Shown here one piece after another: positions 27,555 through 39,086 of a DNA stretch of 64,000 bases. This DNA comes from Psychrobacillus sp. NEAU-3TGS (GTDB taxonomy: Bacteria > Bacillota > Bacilli > Bacillales_A > Planococcaceae). The notes beneath the pieces were generated by a model that did not search any database, was not told where the DNA came from, and saw only the letters and a list, made by a program, of their open reading frames with translations. The stretch covers positions 248,001 through 312,000 of the forward strand of contig NZ_JAPNOZ010000011.1 in NCBI RefSeq assembly GCF_029955155.1, in the 5' to 3' direction. Position 1 is the first letter of the stretch; every line of letters begins with the position of its first letter. Made by a program: the position numbers and the translations under genes.

Positions 27555-29321
27555 TCAATGTGTATTACTTATTTTTAAACTTAACTCTTCCAGTTGTGCT
27601 TGTGCTACCGGACTTGGTGCTTGCGTTAATAAGTCACTAGCGCTTGCTGTTTTCGGGAAAGCGATAGTATCACGTAAGTTTGTGCTACCAGAAAGCAACA
27701 TTACTACACGGTCTAAACCAAATGCTACTCCACCATGAGGAGGTGTTCCATATTCAAAAGCTTCCATTAAGAAGCCAAATTGTGCTTTTGCTTCTTCCTC
27801 TGAGAATCCAAGAATTTCAAACATCTTCTCTTGAACCTCTCTCGAATAAATACGTAACGATCCGCCACCAAGCTCATAGCCATTTAATACTAAGTCGTAT
27901 GCTTGTGCACGCACTTTGCTTGGATCAGTATCCATTAAAGGAAGATCTTCATCAAATGGTCGTGTGAATGGATGGTGTGCAGCGTAATAACGCCCTTCTT
28001 TTTCATCGTATTCAAATAATGGCCAGTTCACAACCCATAAAAATTCGAAGCTGTTTTCATCAATTAATCCTAAATCTTTTCCTAATTTTAAACGTAGTGC
28101 ACCTAAAGCATCTGCTACAACTGATTTTTTATCAGCTACAAATAGTAACAAATCTCCTGCAGAGGCTTCTAAAGTTTGAATCAAGCTAGATGCTGCTTCT
28201 CCTTCGAAAAACTTAGCGATTGGCCCTTTAAGCCCTTCTTCGTCCACTTTTAACCAAGCAAGACCTTTTGCACCATAAACAGAAGCAAATTCACCTAACG
28301 CATCAATATCTTTGCGTGAATAATTAGCTGCTGCTCCTTTTACATTAATCGCTTTTACTTGTCCGCCAGTTTCAACTGCAGAAGCAAATACTTTAAATGC
28401 GCTATTTTTTACAGTTTCCGATAAGTCTACTAACTCTAAACGAAATCGCACATCTGGTTTGTCTGATCCGTAACGAGCCATTGCTTCATCATAATCCATA
28501 CGTGCAAAAGGAATAGTCACATCTATACCTTTCACTTCTTTCATGATTTTTTTCATCATGCGCTCGTTCATCTCTAAAATTTCATCCATCGATAAGAAAC
28601 TCATTTCCATATCGATTTGTGTAAATTCAGGCTGACGGTCTGCACGTAAATCTTCATCACGGAAGCATCTTGCAATTTGGTAATAACGTTCAAATCCACC
28701 TACCATTAACAATTGCTTGAATAATTGAGGAGACTGCGGTAATGCATAAAACTCTCCATTATGAACACGACTAGGCACTAAATAGTCACGTGCTCCTTCT
28801 GGTGTGGATTTCGTTAAAATTGGTGTTTCTACTTCTAAAAATCCTTCATCATCTAGGAAGCGTCTTACCGTTTTTGTAATGTCAGAACGCATTTTAAACG
28901 TGTCATACATGGCCGGTCTTCTTAAATCTAAATAACGATATTTTAAACGAACATCTTCACCAGCATCTGTACTGTTTTCGATTGCAAATGGTGGAGTTTT
29001 CGCTTCGTTGATTATTTCAATTTCTTGCGCATGTATTTCAATTGCACCAGAAGGAATATTTGGATTCACTTGGTTTTCTGCGCGGGCAATAACTGTCCCT
29101 TTTACTTGGATGATGTATTCATTGCGAAGTTTTTCTGCAACTTGAATTGCTGCTTCTGAAATCTCTGGATTAAATACAACTTGCACCAAGCCTGAGCGAT
29201 CGCGAACATCTACAAATATTAATCCTCCTAAATCTCTCCGTTTTTGTACCCATCCGATTAATTGGACGGACTCTCCAATATGCTGTTCATTTAACTGTCC
29301 ACTTGTATGCGTTCTGTTCAT
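27555..29321 (-). CDS. aspS: Aspartyl-tRNA synthetase
   Basis: Charges tRNA-Asp. The 588-residue bacterial-type enzyme has the N-terminal OB fold ([26 protein letters not shown]), class II motif 2 ([20 protein letters not shown]), the bacterial GAD insertion, and motif 3 [15 protein letters not shown] near the C terminus. Its ATG overlaps the hisS stop, so it shares the hisS T-box leader. Discriminating or not (Asp only versus Asp/Asn) cannot be told by eye; no gatCAB genes are in this window. Confidence 0.98.
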   Translation of the reverse strand: MNRTHTSGQLNEQHIGESVQLIGWVQKRRDLGGLIFVDVRDRSGLVQVVFNPEISEAAIQVAEKLRNEYIIQVKGTVIARAENQVNPNIPSGAIEIHAQEIEIINEAKTPPFAIENSTDAGEDVRLKYRYLDLRRPAMYDTFKMRSDITKTVRRFLDDEGFLEVETPILTKSTPEGARDYLVPSRVHNGEFYALPQSPQLFKQLLMVGGFERYYQIARCFRDEDLRADRQPEFTQIDMEMSFLSMDEILEMNERMMKKIMKEVKGIDVTIPFARMDYDEAMARYGSDKPDVRFRLELVDLSETVKNSAFKVFASAVETGGQVKAINVKGAAANYSRKDIDALGEFASVYGAKGLAWLKVDEEGLKGPIAKFFEGEAASSLIQTLEASAGDLLLFVADKKSVVADALGALRLKLGKDLGLIDENSFEFLWVVNWPLFEYDEKEGRYYAAHHPFTRPFDEDLPLMDTDPSKVRAQAYDLVLNGYELGGGSLRIYSREVQEKMFEILGFSEEEAKAQFGFLMEAFEYGTPPHGGVAFGLDRVVMLLSGSTNLRDTIAFPKTASASDLLTQAPSPVAQAQLEELSLKISNTH

Positions 29322-30613
29322 TGTTCTTCTGCCTCCACTTGGGTAAATATATTACTTTGTACTTGTTCAATCAAAGCACTAAACGGTACAAGATGCTGAT
29401 CTCCTGTAGCCAAAACTTTTAACATGGCACTTTGTTTTTCAAGTTCATCATCGCCTATAACAAGCACTAATTTTGCTTTTAGACGATCTGCTGATTTCAT
29501 TTGTGTTTTTATTTTTCTGTCTAAATAATCCATCTCTGCGGTGATATTATTTTGACGTAATTCATAGGTGACCTCGACTGCTTTTTTCTTTGCAGCTTCC
29601 CCCATTCCAATTACATATACATCTAAAGAAGATAGATCCGCCCATTGATTATTTTCTGCATTAATCGCAAGTAATAACCGTTCAATACTCATCGCAAATC
29701 CGATACCTGGTGAAGCTGGTCCTCCAAGCTCTTCCACTAGCCCGTTATATCTTCCACCACCTGCAAGTGTTGTAATTGCGCCAAAGCCTTCAGCTGCACT
29801 CATAATCTCAAAAGCAGTGTGATTATAATAATCCAGTCCACGAACTAAGTTAGGATCTACTTCAAACGGAATATTTAAAAGTGTTAAATACTCTTTTACC
29901 TTTTCAAAATAGGTAGCAGATTCTTCGTTTAAATAATCGGTTAATGAAGGAGCAGTTGCCATTAATGGGTGATTTCGATCTACTTTACAATCTAAAATAC
30001 GAAGTGGATTTTTTTGCAATCTATTTTGACAATCCGAACAAAATTCTGCAATATGCGGTTCAAAATGATTTACTAGTGCTTCTTTGTGCGCAACTCTACT
30101 TTCTGTGTCACCAAGCGAATTAATAACAAGCTTCAGCTTTTTCAAGCCAGCTTTTTGATAAACAGACATCGCAAGTGAAATTACTTCAGCATCAATTGCT
30201 GGGTCTGCACTTCCGATTGCTTCGATTCCAAATTGAACAAATTGACGGTAGCGTCCTGCTTGTTGTCTTTCATAGCGGAACATAGGACCCATATAATATA
30301 ACTTCACTGGTTGGTCTGGGTATCCGAACATTTTATGCTCAACAAATGCACGAACTGCAGATGCTGTACCTTCTGGACGAAGCGTAAGGGAACGATCGCC
30401 ACGATCTTGGAACGTATACATTTCTTTTTGGACGATATCTGTGGTATCTCCAACACTTCTTGTAAATAGTTCCGTATGTTCGAAAATAGGTGTTCTAATT
30501 TCTTTATATTGATACATACGGCAAGTTTCTCTTATTAAATCTTCTACCACTTGCCATTTTGCTGTTTCAGAAGGCAAAATGTCTTGTGTTCCTCTTGGCA
30601 CTTTAATATCCAT
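29318..30613 (-). CDS. hisS: Histidyl-tRNA synthetase
   Basis: Charges tRNA-His. I choose ATG 30613: AAAGGGG lies eight bases upstream and [16 protein letters not shown] is the expected start. A longer in-frame reading to 30706 would run into the T-box terminator. Class II motifs seen: motif 2 ([15 protein letters not shown]), the histidine-specific [12 protein letters not shown] and [14 protein letters not shown], then the C-terminal anticodon domain. Length 431 residues is typical. First gene of the hisS-aspS operon. Confidence 0.97.
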   Translation of the reverse strand: MDIKVPRGTQDILPSETAKWQVVEDLIRETCRMYQYKEIRTPIFEHTELFTRSVGDTTDIVQKEMYTFQDRGDRSLTLRPEGTASAVRAFVEHKMFGYPDQPVKLYYMGPMFRYERQQAGRYRQFVQFGIEAIGSADPAIDAEVISLAMSVYQKAGLKKLKLVINSLGDTESRVAHKEALVNHFEPHIAEFCSDCQNRLQKNPLRILDCKVDRNHPLMATAPSLTDYLNEESATYFEKVKEYLTLLNIPFEVDPNLVRGLDYYNHTAFEIMSAAEGFGAITTLAGGGRYNGLVEELGGPASPGIGFAMSIERLLLAINAENNQWADLSSLDVYVIGMGEAAKKKAVEVTYELRQNNITAEMDYLDRKIKTQMKSADRLKAKLVLVIGDDELEKQSAMLKVLATGDQHLVPFSALIEQVQSNIFTQVEAEEQ

Positions 30614-30950
30614 GGCTGCTGCCCCTTTCTTTTTCAATTTGTCTTTATTCGACAAGTGTTTGGACATCTGTTGAAATAAAGACAAAAAAGCCCTCGTCTC
30701 TTGCATATAGCAAGGGACGAGAGCTTATATAAGCTTCCGCGGTTCCACCCTAGTTGGTCAAAAAAACTGACCCTCTCAACTCTGGATAACGGCCAGCTCC
30801 GTTTTTGCCTACTAAAGAAAATCTCTTTCGACAAAAATCCTCTCGAATGTTGTTCACTGAGTTCGTTTGTAGGAAAGATTTCAGCCACGTCTTTCCTTCT
30901 CTTACCATCCGTTTTAAACAGTTACTTTTTCGGTCATCGGTTTGTTTTAG
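30614..30950 (-). promoter_or_regulatory. T-box leader of the hisS-aspS operon
   Basis: The minus strand carries AGGGTGGAACCGCGG (T-box antiterminator, about 30740-30755) followed by a terminator, GCTCTCGTCCC ... GGGACGAGGGC with six Ts (30683-30726). Further 5' are Stem I features, including GAGAGG, and an ACATTC stretch whose CAT could be the histidine specifier; the fold was not computed. A TATAAT -10 box at 30962-30957 without a good -35 puts the start near 30950. Uncharged tRNA-His should switch the leader on. Confidence 0.88.
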
Positions 30951-31059
30951 TTTTTAATTATACTTTATCTTAATAACGTAAGGGAAATAAGTCAACCCTT
31001 TTGAAGAAAAGGTAGAAATTTTATATCAGAATATTTACAATGGTAGTGGGAGTGATTCA

Positions 31060-32595
31060 ATGAAAGATAAAATAGTGCAAAAAATGACCATTTTAATCCT
31101 TGCTGTCATTCTACTAATACCAACTATTTCAGTAGATGCTCAGGAAAACGAAGTAACCGTTAATGTTCCTTCGTTGAAAGTTCGATCAGGCCCAGGACTT
31201 ACATACGATACAATTGGTGCCGTTACAAAAAGTGACAAACTAGTTGTGATCGACAAAGAAAATGATTGGATTCAAGTTAAATACGGATCCACGACTGGTT
31301 GGGTTGCCAGTTGGTATACATCAAGCGAAGCAATTGAAATGACAAATAAACAAATCGTTTCTAAAGTAAATCGCTTAAATGTACGAACCGAACCATCTAC
31401 CTCCTCTGCCGTTATCGGGCAGCTTAGCGAGGGAGATCAAACACCTGCCTATAAATCAGAGGGTGAATGGATTGAAATCGATTTTCAAGGTAGAAAAGGC
31501 TGGGTAAACACAGCATATATTACAATTGCCGACCAATCATCAAAAGAAAATACGAGCTCTAACATTCAAACTTCGGAGAAGCTTTTTGTTGTATCAGTCG
31601 ATATATTAAATGTTCGGGCAAAAGCCGACCTATCCTCTAAACAAATTGGGAAAGTGGCCAGAGGAGCTCAATTCGAAGTACTTGATACGGATCATAATTG
31701 GGTAAAGGTACAATTAGACAATGGAAAAATCGGATGGATATACAGTTTTTATGGTACATTTTTAAGTGAGCCGAGTTCCACTACATCTACCGCACCAACT
31801 AATACTATCACCATTTTATATAATGGAACTAATCTACGCTCAGACAGCTCGACAAATAGTGCTGTAGTAAAGCGAGTAGATGCCGGTGAAACATTTGAAG
31901 TAACTGACAAAGTAAACGACTGGTATAAAGTCATTTTAGAGAACCAATCAATAGCCTATGTAGCAAGCTGGTTAGTTTCGTCATCAAATTCTGTTGTAAC
32001 TACAGATCTACCAGTACAAGAAAAAAAGAAACCTAGAAAAAAAGGTACATTAAAAGGCTTGTCCATTGTTATTGATCCTGGCCATGGAGGTAATGACCGC
32101 GGTACTACAGGAGCTCTTGGAACAGATGAAAAGGATATTACATTGTTAACAGCAGAATTGCTTTCATCTAAATTACAAGCAGCCGGTGCTAACGTCATTA
32201 TGACAAGACAATCCGATGTTTACGTTGATCTACGTAAACGGGTTTCAATAGGTCACCAAGCAGGCGCAGATGCATTTATTAGTTTACATTATGATGCGGT
32301 GGAAAATAGTACAGTCCGTGGATATACGACGTATTATATGCATGGTTATCAAAAGAAACTAGCGGAGTATGTACACGCGGGTTTAGGTAATATGATTACA
32401 CTGAAAGATCGTGGAACACAGCCAGGAAATTACTTAGTTTTACGTGAAAATAAACAAAATGCGATTTTAATAGAGTTAGGGTATTTGAGTAATCCTACCG
32501 AAGAACGAAATGTCACAACTAAACAATTTAGAGATCAAGCAACACATGGAATTTATAATGGAATTATTAAATACTTTGATAATGAGTTAGACTAA
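31060..32595 (+). CDS. Secreted N-acetylmuramoyl-L-alanine amidase with four SH3b domains (YrvJ-like)
   Basis: Cell-wall hydrolase of 511 residues. A signal peptide (about 1-29, ending SVDAQ) precedes four SH3b wall-binding domains, each recognisable by its N(V/L)R motif: LKVRSGPG (about 38), LNVRTEPS (about 107), LNVRAKAD (about 182), TNLRSDSS (about 257). The C-terminal Amidase_3 domain (about 335-505) has the zinc and catalytic residues in IDPGHGG, DEKDITL, SLHYDA and ILIELGYLSN. Matches YrvJ in position and layout. GGGAGTGATT precedes the ATG. Confidence 0.95.
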   Translation: MKDKIVQKMTILILAVILLIPTISVDAQENEVTVNVPSLKVRSGPGLTYDTIGAVTKSDKLVVIDKENDWIQVKYGSTTGWVASWYTSSEAIEMTNKQIVSKVNRLNVRTEPSTSSAVIGQLSEGDQTPAYKSEGEWIEIDFQGRKGWVNTAYITIADQSSKENTSSNIQTSEKLFVVSVDILNVRAKADLSSKQIGKVARGAQFEVLDTDHNWVKVQLDNGKIGWIYSFYGTFLSEPSSTTSTAPTNTITILYNGTNLRSDSSTNSAVVKRVDAGETFEVTDKVNDWYKVILENQSIAYVASWLVSSSNSVVTTDLPVQEKKKPRKKGTLKGLSIVIDPGHGGNDRGTTGALGTDEKDITLLTAELLSSKLQAAGANVIMTRQSDVYVDLRKRVSIGHQAGADAFISLHYDAVENSTVRGYTTYYMHGYQKKLAEYVHAGLGNMITLKDRGTQPGNYLVLRENKQNAILIELGYLSNPTEERNVTTKQFRDQATHGIYNGIIKYFDNELD

Positions 32596-32691
32596 AAAAG
32601 CAAGTGACATATTAAGGTCAAAGCCTGATTCTCTTGCTTCTGGAGGGCTTTGGACAGACTAGTCACTATATCATTACCGAGCGATTTTTTT

Positions 32692-32736
32692 AGAGAAGCT
32701 ACTCGTGACTAAAGTCACGAGTAGCTTCTCTTTTTC
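32692..32736 (+). terminator. Strong terminator after the amidase gene
   Basis: An 18-bp perfect stem (AGAGAAGCTACTCGTGAC, 32692-32709, and complement, 32714-32731) with a TAAA loop, then five Ts. It lies about 100 bp after the stop of the amidase gene. Confidence 0.9.
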
Positions 32737-32936
32737 TGTAATCTTATGGCGATGATCTGTCCTTCCTCCTCCTTCAATTACGAGAATAAAGTTAAAATCT
32801 TTTTGATAATTAGTATAAAGATACTTTCCTACCAATAATAGAAGTGCCCGAAGATACAATTTCGGGCACTCGAGTCTCTCTATACAATTACTGCTGCCTA
32901 TTTTGGATCATATTCTCTTTTACTAAGAGTAGAAAA

Positions 32937-33116
32937 TTAGGGGAGATGCTCTTCTAAATTTGCCTGTGAAGATGGAATGTAGCTTGCACATTTACTTTCA
33001 TAACAGGAAGTCTCATACTTATTTTTTGAAAAGAAACACTCACTAGCAGAGCAACATTTTTTCGAAAATAGTAAGCGGAAAACCAGTAAAGAAGTGATGA
33101 GCTGCCAAAATTGCAT
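32937..33116 (-). CDS. Candidate 59-residue Cys-rich small membrane protein, unrecognised
   Basis: ATG 33116 opens a frame of 59 residues. It starts MQFWQLITSLLVFRLLFSKK, a hydrophobic segment ending in positive charge, followed by a Cys-rich part with Cys at 21, 22, 27, 38 and 43 (CCSASEC, SCYESKC), and the polar end QANLEEHLP. The layout resembles a small secreted or membrane-tethered peptide. Against it: no clear Shine-Dalgarno before the ATG, and no family I recognise. It is isolated, between the dtd and amidase genes. Treat as a candidate only. Confidence 0.35.
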   Translation of the reverse strand: MQFWQLITSLLVFRLLFSKKCCSASECFFSKNKYETSCYESKCASYIPSSQANLEEHLP

Positions 33117-33244
33117 CTTTAGCTGCTTTTTAATGTATAAGAAGGTAATCTATTCTCTCATTAACATAAAACTATAGCATTTTGTTTATTAAAGTTTTAG
33201 GAGTGTAACAGACGAATGGTAGTAAAGTTTATCGAAAAATACAA

Positions 33245-33273
33245 GGGAGGCGCTAGCTTAGCTAGCGCCTCCC
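33245..33273 (-). terminator. Hairpin downstream of dtd
   Basis: GGGAGGCGCTAGC and its complement (13-bp perfect stem, 3-base loop). On the minus strand it is followed by TTGTATTTTT. It is about 110 bp after the dtd stop and is the first strong hairpin there. Confidence 0.6.
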
Positions 33274-33384
33274 TCGATTTAAAAAGAGATAATGTTATGC
33301 TAATCATTCAAGTCCAAAGTACTCCTTAGACTTAGTTAAACAATTGCCATTAATATTTTATATTTTGAATATTTAACACGCCAA

Positions 33385-33822
33385 TCATGCTTCTAACATA
33401 ATAGTCACAGGGCCATCGTTTGTGAGAGTTACATCCATCATTGCTCCAAAAACCCCTGTTTCTACAGTAAAACCCTTATCCCGAAGCTTCGCATTAAACA
33501 GTTCCCACAATGGTTTCGCTATTTCTGGGCGAGCTGCTTCTATAAAACTCGGTCTTCTACCCTTTCGCGTATCCGCATATAATGTAAATTGGGAAACAGA
33601 AAGAATTGAGCCTCCTACTTCTACGATAGAATGATTCATCTTACCTTCATCATCTTCGTATAAACGCAAGCCAGCGATCTTATCTACTAAATAATTTATT
33701 TCTTTTTCACTATCCGTTGCCGTAATGCCTACTAATAATACATATCCAAGATCTATTTTTCCCGTCACTTGTCCATCCACAGTAACACTGGCATTTCGAC
33801 ATCGTTGAAGCAACACTTTCAT
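33385..33822 (-). CDS. dtd: D-aminoacyl-tRNA deacylase
   Basis: Removes D-amino acids wrongly attached to tRNA. The 145-residue protein has [17 protein letters not shown] at the start, the catalytic [19 protein letters not shown] block with the conserved Gln and Thr, and the chirality-checking NDGPVTIML near the end (Gly-Pro motif). Length is typical. It lies 15 bp after relA, the standard relA-dtd pair in Firmicutes. Confidence 0.97.
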   Translation of the reverse strand: MKVLLQRCRNASVTVDGQVTGKIDLGYVLLVGITATDSEKEINYLVDKIAGLRLYEDDEGKMNHSIVEVGGSILSVSQFTLYADTRKGRRPSFIEAARPEIAKPLWELFNAKLRDKGFTVETGVFGAMMDVTLTNDGPVTIMLEA

Positions 33823-33837
33823 AATACAGTAACTCCT

Positions 33838-36030
33838 TTAGTTAATAATCCGTTGAACGGAATAGACATCTGGTAACTGTTTAATCCGCTCCGCTACTTT
33901 GTGTAAATGGGCAATATTTGAAATCAGGATAGTTAAATGGATACTTGCTATGTCATTGTCCGTTTTGCCATTTACAGCTGCAATATTTGTTTTCGATTCA
34001 TTTACCACTTGTAAGACTTCGTTTAATAGACCTGGTCGATCAAATCCGGAAACTTCAATGTCTACTTGATACTCTTTTTTCATCGGTATATCCGATTGCT
34101 CCCACTCGACCTCAATAATTCTAGAGTGCGCATCATCGCTTTGTAAGTTCGGACAATCTGCACGGTGAACAGACACACCTCTGCCTTTCGTGATAAACCC
34201 TACAATTTCATCTCCTGGGACAGGACTACAGCAACGAGACAGACGAATGAGTAAATTCTCGATCCCTTTTACAATAACACCTGATTCAGTCGTTCTCTTC
34301 GTAACAGGTGCTTTCATTTCTGTTGTAATTTTTTCAAGTGCTTCTTCTTGATCACGAATTTTTCGCATTTTTTCAGCTAAACGGTTCACTACTTGCTGTG
34401 CGGTTATACCATTAAAGCCAACTGCTGCGTATAAATCCTCTTCTCCTGCAAAAGCATATTTTTCACAAACCCGCTTAATATTTTCGGAGGTTAGTACTTC
34501 TTTTATATCAAATTCTTGCGCTTTTATTTCTTTCTCTACTTGTTCTTTCCCTTTTATAATGTTTTCATCTCGCAGTTGTTTCTTAAAGAACTGTTTGATT
34601 TTGTTTTTTGCTTGGGAGGATTGTGCAATTTTCAACCAATCTTTACTTGGCCCAAAGGATTGCTTGGAAGTCAATACTTCAATAATATCCCCTGTTTTGA
34701 GCTTTGTATCGAGTGGAACCATTTTACCATTTACTTTGGTGCCAATTGTTTTATTTCCAACTTCGGAATGTACACGATATGCGAAGTCTATTGGTACTGA
34801 TCCTGCTGGAAGCTCGACAACATCCCCTTTTGGTGTAAACACATAGACCATATCGGAGAATAGATCGAATTTTAAGGACTCCATAAATTCCTCTGCATTC
34901 GAAGATTCTTGCTGGAATTCGAGAATTTCTCTAAACCACGTCAATTTGGAATCAATCGTTTGTTTATTCGCCTCTACTTTTCTTCCTTCTTTATATGCCC
35001 AATGAGCTGCAACCCCGTATTCAGCAATATTATGCATCTCTTCTGTACGAATCTGTACTTCTAGTGGATCTCCATTCGGTCCAATAACCGTAGTATGAAG
35101 AGACTGGTACAAATTTTGCTTTGGCATTGCAATATAATCTTTGAATCGTCCTGGCATTGGTTTCCATAATGTATGGATCACCCCTAAAACTGCATAGCAG
35201 TCTTTTATGCTTTTGACAATAATTCGCATTGCGAGTAAATCATAAATTTCATTGAACTGTTTATGTTGTACAACCATTTTTCGATAAATACTATAAATAT
35301 GCTTTGGTCGACCTGATACATCTGCGACTACTTCCATCTCATTCAGTTGCTTACGAATATCATTCATAACATCCTTTAAGTAAGCCTCACGCTCCGTACG
35401 TTTTTTCTTCATAAAGTTAACGATACGGTAATATTGCTGTGGATTTAAGTAACGTAACGCCGTATCTTCTAATTCCCACTTCACCGCAGAAATTCCTAGA
35501 CGATGTGCTAATGGTGCGAAAATTTCTAATGTTTCATTGGAAATTCGACGCTGTTTAGCCTCAGGTAAGTGTTTTAACGTACGCATATTATGTAAACGAT
35601 CCGCAAGCTTTATAAGTATTATTCGGATATCTTGTGCCATGGCGATAAACATTTTACGATGGTTCTCTGCTTGTTGTTCTTCCTTGGACATATATTTAAT
35701 CTTGCCGAGTTTAGTTACACCATCTACTAGAAGCGCAACTTCTTCATTGAACTCTCGGACAATATCTTCTCGTGTATATTCGGTATCTTCTACCACATCA
35801 TGTAGAAAACCAGCTGCAACGGTTTCTGGATCCATCTGAAGATCAGCTAAGATTCCGGCTACTTGGATGGGATGTAAAATATACGGTTCACCAGAGTTAC
35901 GAAACTGTTCTCGATGGGCATGCTCTGCAAGTTCATATGCCTTTTTCACAAAATTCACATGCTCTTCATTCATATAAGTGGAAAGTGTGTCGAAAACATC
36001 TTCTGCTGTCTTCACTTGATCTTTTGCCAT
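33838..36030 (-). CDS. relA: Bifunctional (p)ppGpp synthetase/hydrolase RelA (Rel)
   Basis: Makes and degrades the stringent-response alarmone. The 730-residue protein has all Rel domains: HD hydrolase ([12 protein letters not shown] ... FLHDVVEDT, about 52-100), synthetase ([18 protein letters not shown] ... [21 protein letters not shown], about 260-330), TGS ([17 protein letters not shown], about 400-460), a zinc-finger/helical region with [14 protein letters not shown], and a C-terminal ACT domain (about 655-730). The intact HD and HDVVED motifs mean hydrolysis should be active. Confidence 0.98.
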   Translation of the reverse strand: MAKDQVKTAEDVFDTLSTYMNEEHVNFVKKAYELAEHAHREQFRNSGEPYILHPIQVAGILADLQMDPETVAAGFLHDVVEDTEYTREDIVREFNEEVALLVDGVTKLGKIKYMSKEEQQAENHRKMFIAMAQDIRIILIKLADRLHNMRTLKHLPEAKQRRISNETLEIFAPLAHRLGISAVKWELEDTALRYLNPQQYYRIVNFMKKKRTEREAYLKDVMNDIRKQLNEMEVVADVSGRPKHIYSIYRKMVVQHKQFNEIYDLLAMRIIVKSIKDCYAVLGVIHTLWKPMPGRFKDYIAMPKQNLYQSLHTTVIGPNGDPLEVQIRTEEMHNIAEYGVAAHWAYKEGRKVEANKQTIDSKLTWFREILEFQQESSNAEEFMESLKFDLFSDMVYVFTPKGDVVELPAGSVPIDFAYRVHSEVGNKTIGTKVNGKMVPLDTKLKTGDIIEVLTSKQSFGPSKDWLKIAQSSQAKNKIKQFFKKQLRDENIIKGKEQVEKEIKAQEFDIKEVLTSENIKRVCEKYAFAGEEDLYAAVGFNGITAQQVVNRLAEKMRKIRDQEEALEKITTEMKAPVTKRTTESGVIVKGIENLLIRLSRCCSPVPGDEIVGFITKGRGVSVHRADCPNLQSDDAHSRIIEVEWEQSDIPMKKEYQVDIEVSGFDRPGLLNEVLQVVNESKTNIAAVNGKTDNDIASIHLTILISNIAHLHKVAERIKQLPDVYSVQRIIN

Positions 36031-36111
36031 GCTGTGCTCACCTGATTTCGTTTAAAATTTATCAAATACGCCAATGCGTTTAACTAAAAATGATATATAA
36101 GTTATATTCTA

Positions 36112-36144
36112 TAAAAAAAAAGAGGGACTTGTAAAGTCCGCCCT
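36112..36144 (-). terminator. Terminator after apt
   Basis: Minus-strand GGACTT and AAGTCC pair around TAC, with flanking partial pairing, followed by a run of nine Ts a few bases after the apt stop. Confidence 0.8.
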
Positions 36145-36147
36145 TAT

Positions 36148-36660
36148 TTAGTACTGCATTAATGTACAAATATCGTAATCTTTTAGCTTCTTTCGTCCTT
36201 CCAGATATGTAAGTTCGATTAAGAAAGCACATCCTACTACGACTCCACCCAGTTCTTCTACTAAGCGAATTGTTGCGTCAATTGTACCACCAGTTGCTAG
36301 TAAATCATCGACAATTAGTACACGTTGTCCCGGTTTTACTGCATCTTTGTGCATAGTTAGAATATCTTTGCCGTATTCTAAACCATATTCTGCACGAATC
36401 ACTTCTCTTGGAAGCTTTCCTTCTTTTCGGACAGGAGCAAAACCTATTCCAAGTGAATATGCTACCGGGCATCCGATGATAAATCCACGTGCTTCTGGTC
36501 CAACGATAATATCAGCATTTACTTTTTTCGCATATTCTACAATTTGGTCGGTTGCATATTTGTATGCTTCCCCGTTATCCATAATTGTAGTAATATCCTT
36601 AAAACTAATACCTGGTTTTGGCCAATCTTCAACAGTTGTTACGTATTGCTTTAAATCCAT
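36148..36660 (-). CDS. apt: Adenine phosphoribosyltransferase
   Basis: Salvages adenine to AMP with PRPP. The 170-residue protein has [20 protein letters not shown], the substrate region [18 protein letters not shown], and the PRPP-binding loop [13 protein letters not shown]. Full length. Its first codons overlap the end of recJ by ten bases, so translation is likely coupled. Apt next to relA/recJ is conserved in Bacillales. Confidence 0.97.
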   Translation of the reverse strand: MDLKQYVTTVEDWPKPGISFKDITTIMDNGEAYKYATDQIVEYAKKVNADIIVGPEARGFIIGCPVAYSLGIGFAPVRKEGKLPREVIRAEYGLEYGKDILTMHKDAVKPGQRVLIVDDLLATGGTIDATIRLVEELGGVVVGCAFLIELTYLEGRKKLKDYDICTLMQY

Positions 36661-39005
36661 TTTTGCTCCTCCTCAGGAACGGTTTGCCCTGCTCTTCGCT
36701 CTTCAAACCATTGTTTCAGTTCAATGTATGGCGCATATAATAGCTTCTGTTCAAGCTCAATTTCATTTGCACGCTGTTGATACGTTGGTGCTTCTGATAA
36801 ATCTTGTTTAGCAAGATGATCATTCATAACCAACGACCCACCCTCTATTCTAACAAAATTAAGTTCAAAAAACACCTTTGACATGAAATTAATTGTTTTT
36901 GGGCTCCAGCCAGTATGCTTAGATAATTCATGTATATGCTGCTTTAATGCAAATGTCTTGCGCTTTGCTAAAAAGGAGAAGTACCACTTAAATTGTTCTC
37001 GTGTCGGTAAACCTTCAAAATAAATAGACTCATCTGCATAAAAATGTGCATATATCCTTTGCCATTGTTGGTAATCTAGCAATTGAGTTAGCTCTTTTTC
37101 AGTAGAAGGCAAATCTAATATAGTCAGAAACTCAGCATGGACTTGCTGTTCCATCAATTCTGCGCTTAGCCATATATCTTTTGGGATGACAGATCTATAG
37201 TGAGCGATCGTCTGTTCATGGAACGCAACAAAAATAGTTTGTTCAAGGGATATCGTAGGCAGCCAACGATTCACTTGACGTATTCCACGAATATCAAAAA
37301 GCTGCCATTCATTTGTTTTGGCATCTTGAATCATCAGCTGTGGCTTTTTTCGTCCATTCCATTCATTAATTTGCAAATCGCCTATAAATGATAGTTTGGT
37401 CGCAGGAGCAATTTCATCTGCTAGTTCACCTTTACCAAATCCAATCGCATCTAATGACGTAGCTCCTTGTTTCAGCTCCATTTTGATATGGTTTTGAGCA
37501 GACCCAATTTTACGTATAGAAGAAACTTCTACATTTTCTATACAATAAACTGGCTTTGTAAAATCCATTCCAAACGGAGCAAGTTGTTTTAACGATTCTA
37601 TAGATTCCGTTGAAATTTCATCCATTTCTAACGGAACATCTATAGAAACGATTGGAACTAATTGCTCTTCAGTTAGAACTATTTTAGCCTGTTCATTTAG
37701 TCGATTACGGAACGTTTCTACGTGTTCCAAGGGTAAAGTCATACCAGCTGCCATTGGGTGTCCGCCGAAATGCGGGACGATGTCGCTGTTTTTTGCAATC
37801 TCTTTATACATATGGAAACCTTCAATACTACGAGCTGAACCTTTTGCTATTTGCTTTTCTTCATCAAAGCCAAGGACAATGGCAGGTCGGTAATATTTTT
37901 CTACCAGTTTGGAAGCTACAATTCCTAGTACTCCAGGGTTCCATTCTTTTTTTCCGACGACAATCACACTAGGGCCATCTACCACGTTCGCTTCGTCAAT
38001 CATTTCCACCGCTTCATCAGTAATTTCTTTAACGATTGCTTGTCTTTCTTTATTTTTCTCATTTAACATATTGGCAATCGCTAATGCATAATTCGGTTCT
38101 TCCGTTAAAAATAATTCAACACCAGGTGCGGCCTCCCCTAATCTGCCTACTGCATTAATGCGTGGACCAAACATAAAACCAACCGTTTCTTCATTAATCG
38201 ACGATATATCTGCACCACTCACATTTGCAAGCGCCTCTATTGCAATAGAATCGGTTCTTTGCATTTGTTTTATTCCTTGTTGGACAAAATAGCGGTTTTC
38301 TCCAGTCAGTGAAACCAAATCCGCAATTGTTCCGATTGCCACTAAGTAATAGAATTCTTTTGGTATTTCACCAATTAGAGCATGTGCAACTTTAAAAGCA
38401 ACCCCAACACCAGCCAAATGAGGGAATGGATACAATGTATCTTGTAATCCTGGGTGAATAATAATATCTGCTGCCGGCAACGTTTCTCCTGGTTCGTGGT
38501 GATCTGTTACGATTACATCCATTCCTAGATCTTTCGCAAATTGAATGGCTGTATGGCCAGAAATGCCGTTATCTACTGTAATGATTAAAGTAACTCCTTC
38601 ATCAAATGCCTCTTTGAATAATCTTTCACTAGGACCGTAACCATCAATAAAACGATTTGGAATCTTAAACAATACATCAGCACCTAGTGCCTCCAATGTT
38701 TTCATCATAACTGACGTACTTGTAATGCCGTCTGCGTCATAGTCTCCATACACCATAATACGCTCATCTGCATCTATTGCCTGATGAACACGTGCTACTA
38801 GTGCATCCATTCCTGTCAGTAAAAATGGATTATGTATCTGTTCTTCCGTTATATATAAAAACTCTTTTGCCTCTTCTACACTTTCAAAACCTCTAGATAC
38901 TAACACTTTGGCACATACACTCGGGATGGAAAGTTCACGCTCTAGTGCAGAAACTAGTTGTTCGTCTGGTCTCGAAATACTCCACTTTTTTTGAGATTGG
39001 ATCAT
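36651..39005 (-). CDS. recJ: Single-stranded-DNA exonuclease RecJ
   Basis: 5'-3' exonuclease in recombination and repair. The 784-residue protein has the DHH-family motifs [13 protein letters not shown] (motif I), [17 protein letters not shown] (DHH), [12 protein letters not shown] and the DHHA1 motif [11 protein letters not shown], then an OB domain and the Firmicute-type C-terminal extension of about 220 residues. Length fits Bacillales RecJ, which is longer than the E. coli protein. Overlaps apt downstream. Confidence 0.96.
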   Translation of the reverse strand: MIQSQKKWSISRPDEQLVSALERELSIPSVCAKVLVSRGFESVEEAKEFLYITEEQIHNPFLLTGMDALVARVHQAIDADERIMVYGDYDADGITSTSVMMKTLEALGADVLFKIPNRFIDGYGPSERLFKEAFDEGVTLIITVDNGISGHTAIQFAKDLGMDVIVTDHHEPGETLPAADIIIHPGLQDTLYPFPHLAGVGVAFKVAHALIGEIPKEFYYLVAIGTIADLVSLTGENRYFVQQGIKQMQRTDSIAIEALANVSGADISSINEETVGFMFGPRINAVGRLGEAAPGVELFLTEEPNYALAIANMLNEKNKERQAIVKEITDEAVEMIDEANVVDGPSVIVVGKKEWNPGVLGIVASKLVEKYYRPAIVLGFDEEKQIAKGSARSIEGFHMYKEIAKNSDIVPHFGGHPMAAGMTLPLEHVETFRNRLNEQAKIVLTEEQLVPIVSIDVPLEMDEISTESIESLKQLAPFGMDFTKPVYCIENVEVSSIRKIGSAQNHIKMELKQGATSLDAIGFGKGELADEIAPATKLSFIGDLQINEWNGRKKPQLMIQDAKTNEWQLFDIRGIRQVNRWLPTISLEQTIFVAFHEQTIAHYRSVIPKDIWLSAELMEQQVHAEFLTILDLPSTEKELTQLLDYQQWQRIYAHFYADESIYFEGLPTREQFKWYFSFLAKRKTFALKQHIHELSKHTGWSPKTINFMSKVFFELNFVRIEGGSLVMNDHLAKQDLSEAPTYQQRANEIELEQKLLYAPYIELKQWFEERRAGQTVPEEEQKWI

Positions 39006-39036
39006 ATACTCACTTCCTTATAATCTATTATAACTT

Positions 39037-39077
39037 AAAAAAGAGTTGTCTCCAAAAGAACATTTTGGAACAACTCC
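39037..39077 (-). terminator. Terminator after lapA-domain gene
   Basis: Minus-strand GGAGTTGTTCCAAAA pairs with TTTTGGAGACAACTC around TGTTC (one or two mismatches), followed by six Ts. Ten bases after the stop of the gene at 39087. Confidence 0.85.
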
Positions 39078-39086
39078 TTTACAGAT

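Larger units (their letters stand above)
32596..33384. other. 789-bp gap between the amidase gene and dtd
   Basis: Contains the amidase terminator (32692-32736), a hairpin with arms AGTGCCCGAA/TTCGGGCACT (32845-32872), a 59-codon Cys-rich candidate ORF on the minus strand (32937-33116), and a 13-bp hairpin at 33245-33273 likely ending dtd-relA transcription. The rest is A/T-rich with no feature I can name. Confidence 0.6.

Noticed and set aside
30614-30706. N-terminal extension of hisS
   Set aside because: Would place coding sequence in the T-box terminator; the ribosome binding site and family start are at 30613.
32674-32859. 61-residue minus-strand ORF after the amidase gene
   Set aside because: Its last third is the 18-bp terminator stem and no ribosome binding site precedes it.
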